A program made the position numbers and the translations under genes. A model generated the notes under the pieces. That model did no database searches, was not told the DNA's origin, and saw only the letters and a program-made list of their open reading frames with translations. From NCBI RefSeq assembly GCF_020410765.1, contig NZ_CP084541.1:5572001-5636000 (forward strand): 64,000 nt of DNA. The letters run 5' to 3'. This document shows positions 62,768 through 64,000 of this stretch, one piece after another (the stretch's first letter is position 1; each line of letters starts with the position of its first letter). Source of the stretch: Streptomyces marincola (GTDB taxonomy: Bacteria; Actinomycetota; Actinomycetes; Streptomycetales; Streptomycetaceae).

Positions 62768-62962
62768 ATGGCGATGACACCCCGACTCCCCGACGACCTC
62801 GACGCGAAGCCCACCGGGCGTGCTCGCCGGGAGGGCCGCGGCAAGCAGGAACTCGCCATCGAGGCCATCCGTGACGCCCAGGCTCGGGCCGAGCCGAAGG
62901 TCGACGATGTCCTGGCCGAGCTGATGGACAGCGATGCGGAGATCCTGCACCACCTGAAGTGA
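62768..62962 (+). CDS. Ribbon-helix-helix antitoxin-like small protein
   Basis: The 64-residue protein begins MAMTPRLPDDLDAKPTGRAR and continues REGRGKQELAIEAIRDAQAR, the pattern of CopG/Arc-type ribbon-helix-helix DNA-binding antitoxins, with the strand at the N-terminus and two helices. The tail VDDVLAELMDSDAEILHHLK is acidic and could wrap a toxin. The start could also be two codons later. A GTG overlaps its stop and would open a toxin frame that seems to be broken. The gene sits 131 nt after the three-gene cassette and may be part of the same accessory island. Confidence 0.7.
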   Translation: MAMTPRLPDDLDAKPTGRARREGRGKQELAIEAIRDAQARAEPKVDDVLAELMDSDAEILHHLK

Positions 62963-63160
62963 ACGAAGCGCGCTGTCTCCCGATCGACGAGATACCGAGC
63001 ACCGTGTGCGGGGCGGAACGGCGTTCGAGGCGGCGAGGCCGGCCGTCGGGCCGGGCCCGGCCGAGGAGCGTGCCATGTTCGGGGAGACCGAAGGCGGCCG
63101 TGCCGGGGTCCCGCGGTGGAGTGCACCGCCCGTCTCCCGACCCTCAAATCCCGGCCGTTC
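62959..63160 (+). pseudogene. Possible decayed toxin gene after the antitoxin
   Basis: A GTG overlapping the antitoxin stop begins VNEARCLPIDEIPS, reminiscent of the N-terminus of Doc-type toxins. The frame then turns into Arg/Gly-rich nonsense, while the frame one base over, from 63006, gives AFEAARPAVGPGPAEERAMF followed by GET. That resembles the internal LESAVARP...FGE block of Doc toxins. This fits a truncated, frameshifted toxin with most of its length deleted. The match is by eye and short, so it may be chance. Confidence 0.3.
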
Positions 63161-63204
63161 GCCCAGTACAGTGGTGCCCCACGCATCGGCGGTGGGGGTT
63201 TCCC

Positions 63205-64000
63205 TTGGACATCCGGCTGCTCGGCCCGCTTGAGGTGGCCGCGGACGACGGCACCCCGCTGCCCGTCACCGCCCCCCGGCTGCGCGCGGTCCTCGCCGCC
63301 CTCGCGCTGCGCGCCGGGCAGGAGGTGCCCGTGGCGGACCTCGCCGAACGGCTGTGGGGCGCGCGCCGCCCGTCTCGCGCCGAGGCCACGCTCCGCGACT
63401 ACGTGCGGCGGCTGCGCCGGGCGCTGCCTCCCGGACGGCTGCTCCTGCTGCCGGACGCGTTCCTGCTCGCCGTCGGGCCGGAGGAGACCGATCTGGGGCG
63501 CGCCCGCGACGCGCTGCGGCGGGCGCACCTGCTGTCCGCCGCCGCGCCGGGGCGGGCCGTCGACGAGTTGGACGCGGCGCTCGCGCAGTGGCGCGGCGCG
63601 CCGCTGTGCGACCTGCCGGAGGGGCCGCTGCGCAGCCGGGAGCTGCGCGCCATCGAGGATCTGCGGCTGTGCGCCGCGGAGGACCGGTTCGACCTGCTGA
63701 TCGCGCTGGGCCGGCACGGCGAGGCGGCCGACGAGCTGCTGGCCGCCGCCCGCGCGCACCCCGGGCGCGGCCGGCTGCGCAGGCAGGCGCTCGACGCGCT
63801 GAGCCGCTCCGGGCGCGACGCCGAACGGCGGGCCTTCGCGCGGGAGTTCGGCGCGCCATCGGCCGAGTCCGGCCGACCGGCGCACCGGGCGGCGTTCCCG
63901 CCGGGTGACGCCGCGTTCGTCGCCCGCGGCGTGGAACTCGCCCGGCTGCGCGGCTGGTTGACCGGCGCGCTCGGCGCCCCGGCGGTCTGCCTCATCGACG
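63205..64000 (+). CDS. SARP/AfsR-family transcriptional regulator, N-terminal part (runs off window)
   Basis: The frame is open to the window end and encodes 265 residues. An OmpR-type winged helix (about 1-85, MDIRLLGPLEVAADDG through DYVRRLRRALPP) is followed by a bacterial transcriptional activation domain (about 90-230, with ALAQWRGAPLCDLPEGPLR). FPPGDAAFVARGVELARLRG then begins the approach to an NB-ARC ATPase domain, whose P-loop would lie beyond the edge. This makes it an AfsR-like large regulator rather than a short SARP. Start is TTG, with GGTGGGGG upstream; a TACAGT at 63167-63172 could be the -10. Such regulators control secondary metabolite genes, which may follow outside the window. 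Confidence 0.88.
   Translation, partial: MDIRLLGPLEVAADDGTPLPVTAPRLRAVLAALALRAGQEVPVADLAERLWGARRPSRAEATLRDYVRRLRRALPPGRLLLLPDAFLLAVGPEETDLGRARDALRRAHLLSAAAPGRAVDELDAALAQWRGAPLCDLPEGPLRSRELRAIEDLRLCAAEDRFDLLIALGRHGEAADELLAAARAHPGRGRLRRQALDALSRSGRDAERRAFAREFGAPSAESGRPAHRAAFPPGDAAFVARGVELARLRGWLTGALGAPAVCLID

Noticed and set aside
59142..63200. Prophage or integrative element around the DUF262 cassette
   Set aside because: No integrase, att-like direct repeats, tRNA gene or phage structural gene is seen on either side.

Overview
The window is typical high-GC actinobacterial DNA and the gene order points to Streptomyces or a very close relative. It carries nrdR-nrdJ, the principal sigma factor gene hrdB, parE and parC, sepH, the cutRS two-component pair, and many small DUF families confined largely to actinomycetes (DUF4192, DUF7455, DUF5998, DUF3093, DUF4193, DUF3710, DUF3159). 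GTG and TTG starts, GTGA/ATGA overlaps and leaderless starts are frequent. I see no rRNA, tRNA, CRISPR array, insertion sequence or prophage. The window is cut in nrdR at the left edge and in a SARP/AfsR-type regulator at the right edge.

Layout. 1-12 kb: nrdR (partial), B12-dependent ribonucleotide reductase nrdJ, a YdbC-like protein, a histidine phosphatase, RNase HII, a RecQ-type helicase with a C-terminal phosphoribosyltransferase-like domain, a DUF4192 protein, a Nudix protein and a fused ABC transporter. 12-25 kb: a FadR-type regulator, hrdB with a possible leader ORF, parE, a CobW GTPase, parC, and an M16 peptidase pair. 25-41 kb: a GntR regulator, HPr, a GNAT/acyl-CoA-synthetase-like fusion, DUF5998, a phosphodiesterase, thymidine kinase, a VOC protein, rhodanese, sepH, ferrochelatase, an inositol monophosphatase, cutRS, dut and neighbours.

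42-58 kb is rich in potassium functions. It holds kdpFABC preceded by a 27-residue membrane microprotein, the cognate sensor and regulator kdpDE, two RCK (TrkA/KtrA-type) proteins, and a divergent permease that strongly resembles the potassium importer KimA. An XPB/Ssl2-like helicase gene lies convergently between kdpC and kdpD. Upstream of kdp sits an array of six GTCA half-sites on about 11-bp phasing, the geometry of an OmpR/PhoB-class operator. A smaller perfect 7-bp direct repeat with the same 11-bp phasing lies upstream of cutR.

59-63 kb is the accessory part. A tightly packed three-gene cassette encodes a DUF262 protein, an OLD/RecF-like ATPase with a DUF3696-type tail, and a 310-residue protein I do not recognise. 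The gene content looks like an anti-phage or other self/non-self module. It is followed by a small ribbon-helix-helix antitoxin-like gene and what looks like the decayed remains of its toxin. This cassette is the best candidate in the window for a poorly described system.

Several convergent gene pairs are separated by perfect GC-rich hairpins, two of which extend into the 3' end of a coding region. At least nine genes have a -10-like hexamer exactly 6-7 nt before the start codon, which suggests leaderless mRNAs and helps fix their starts.
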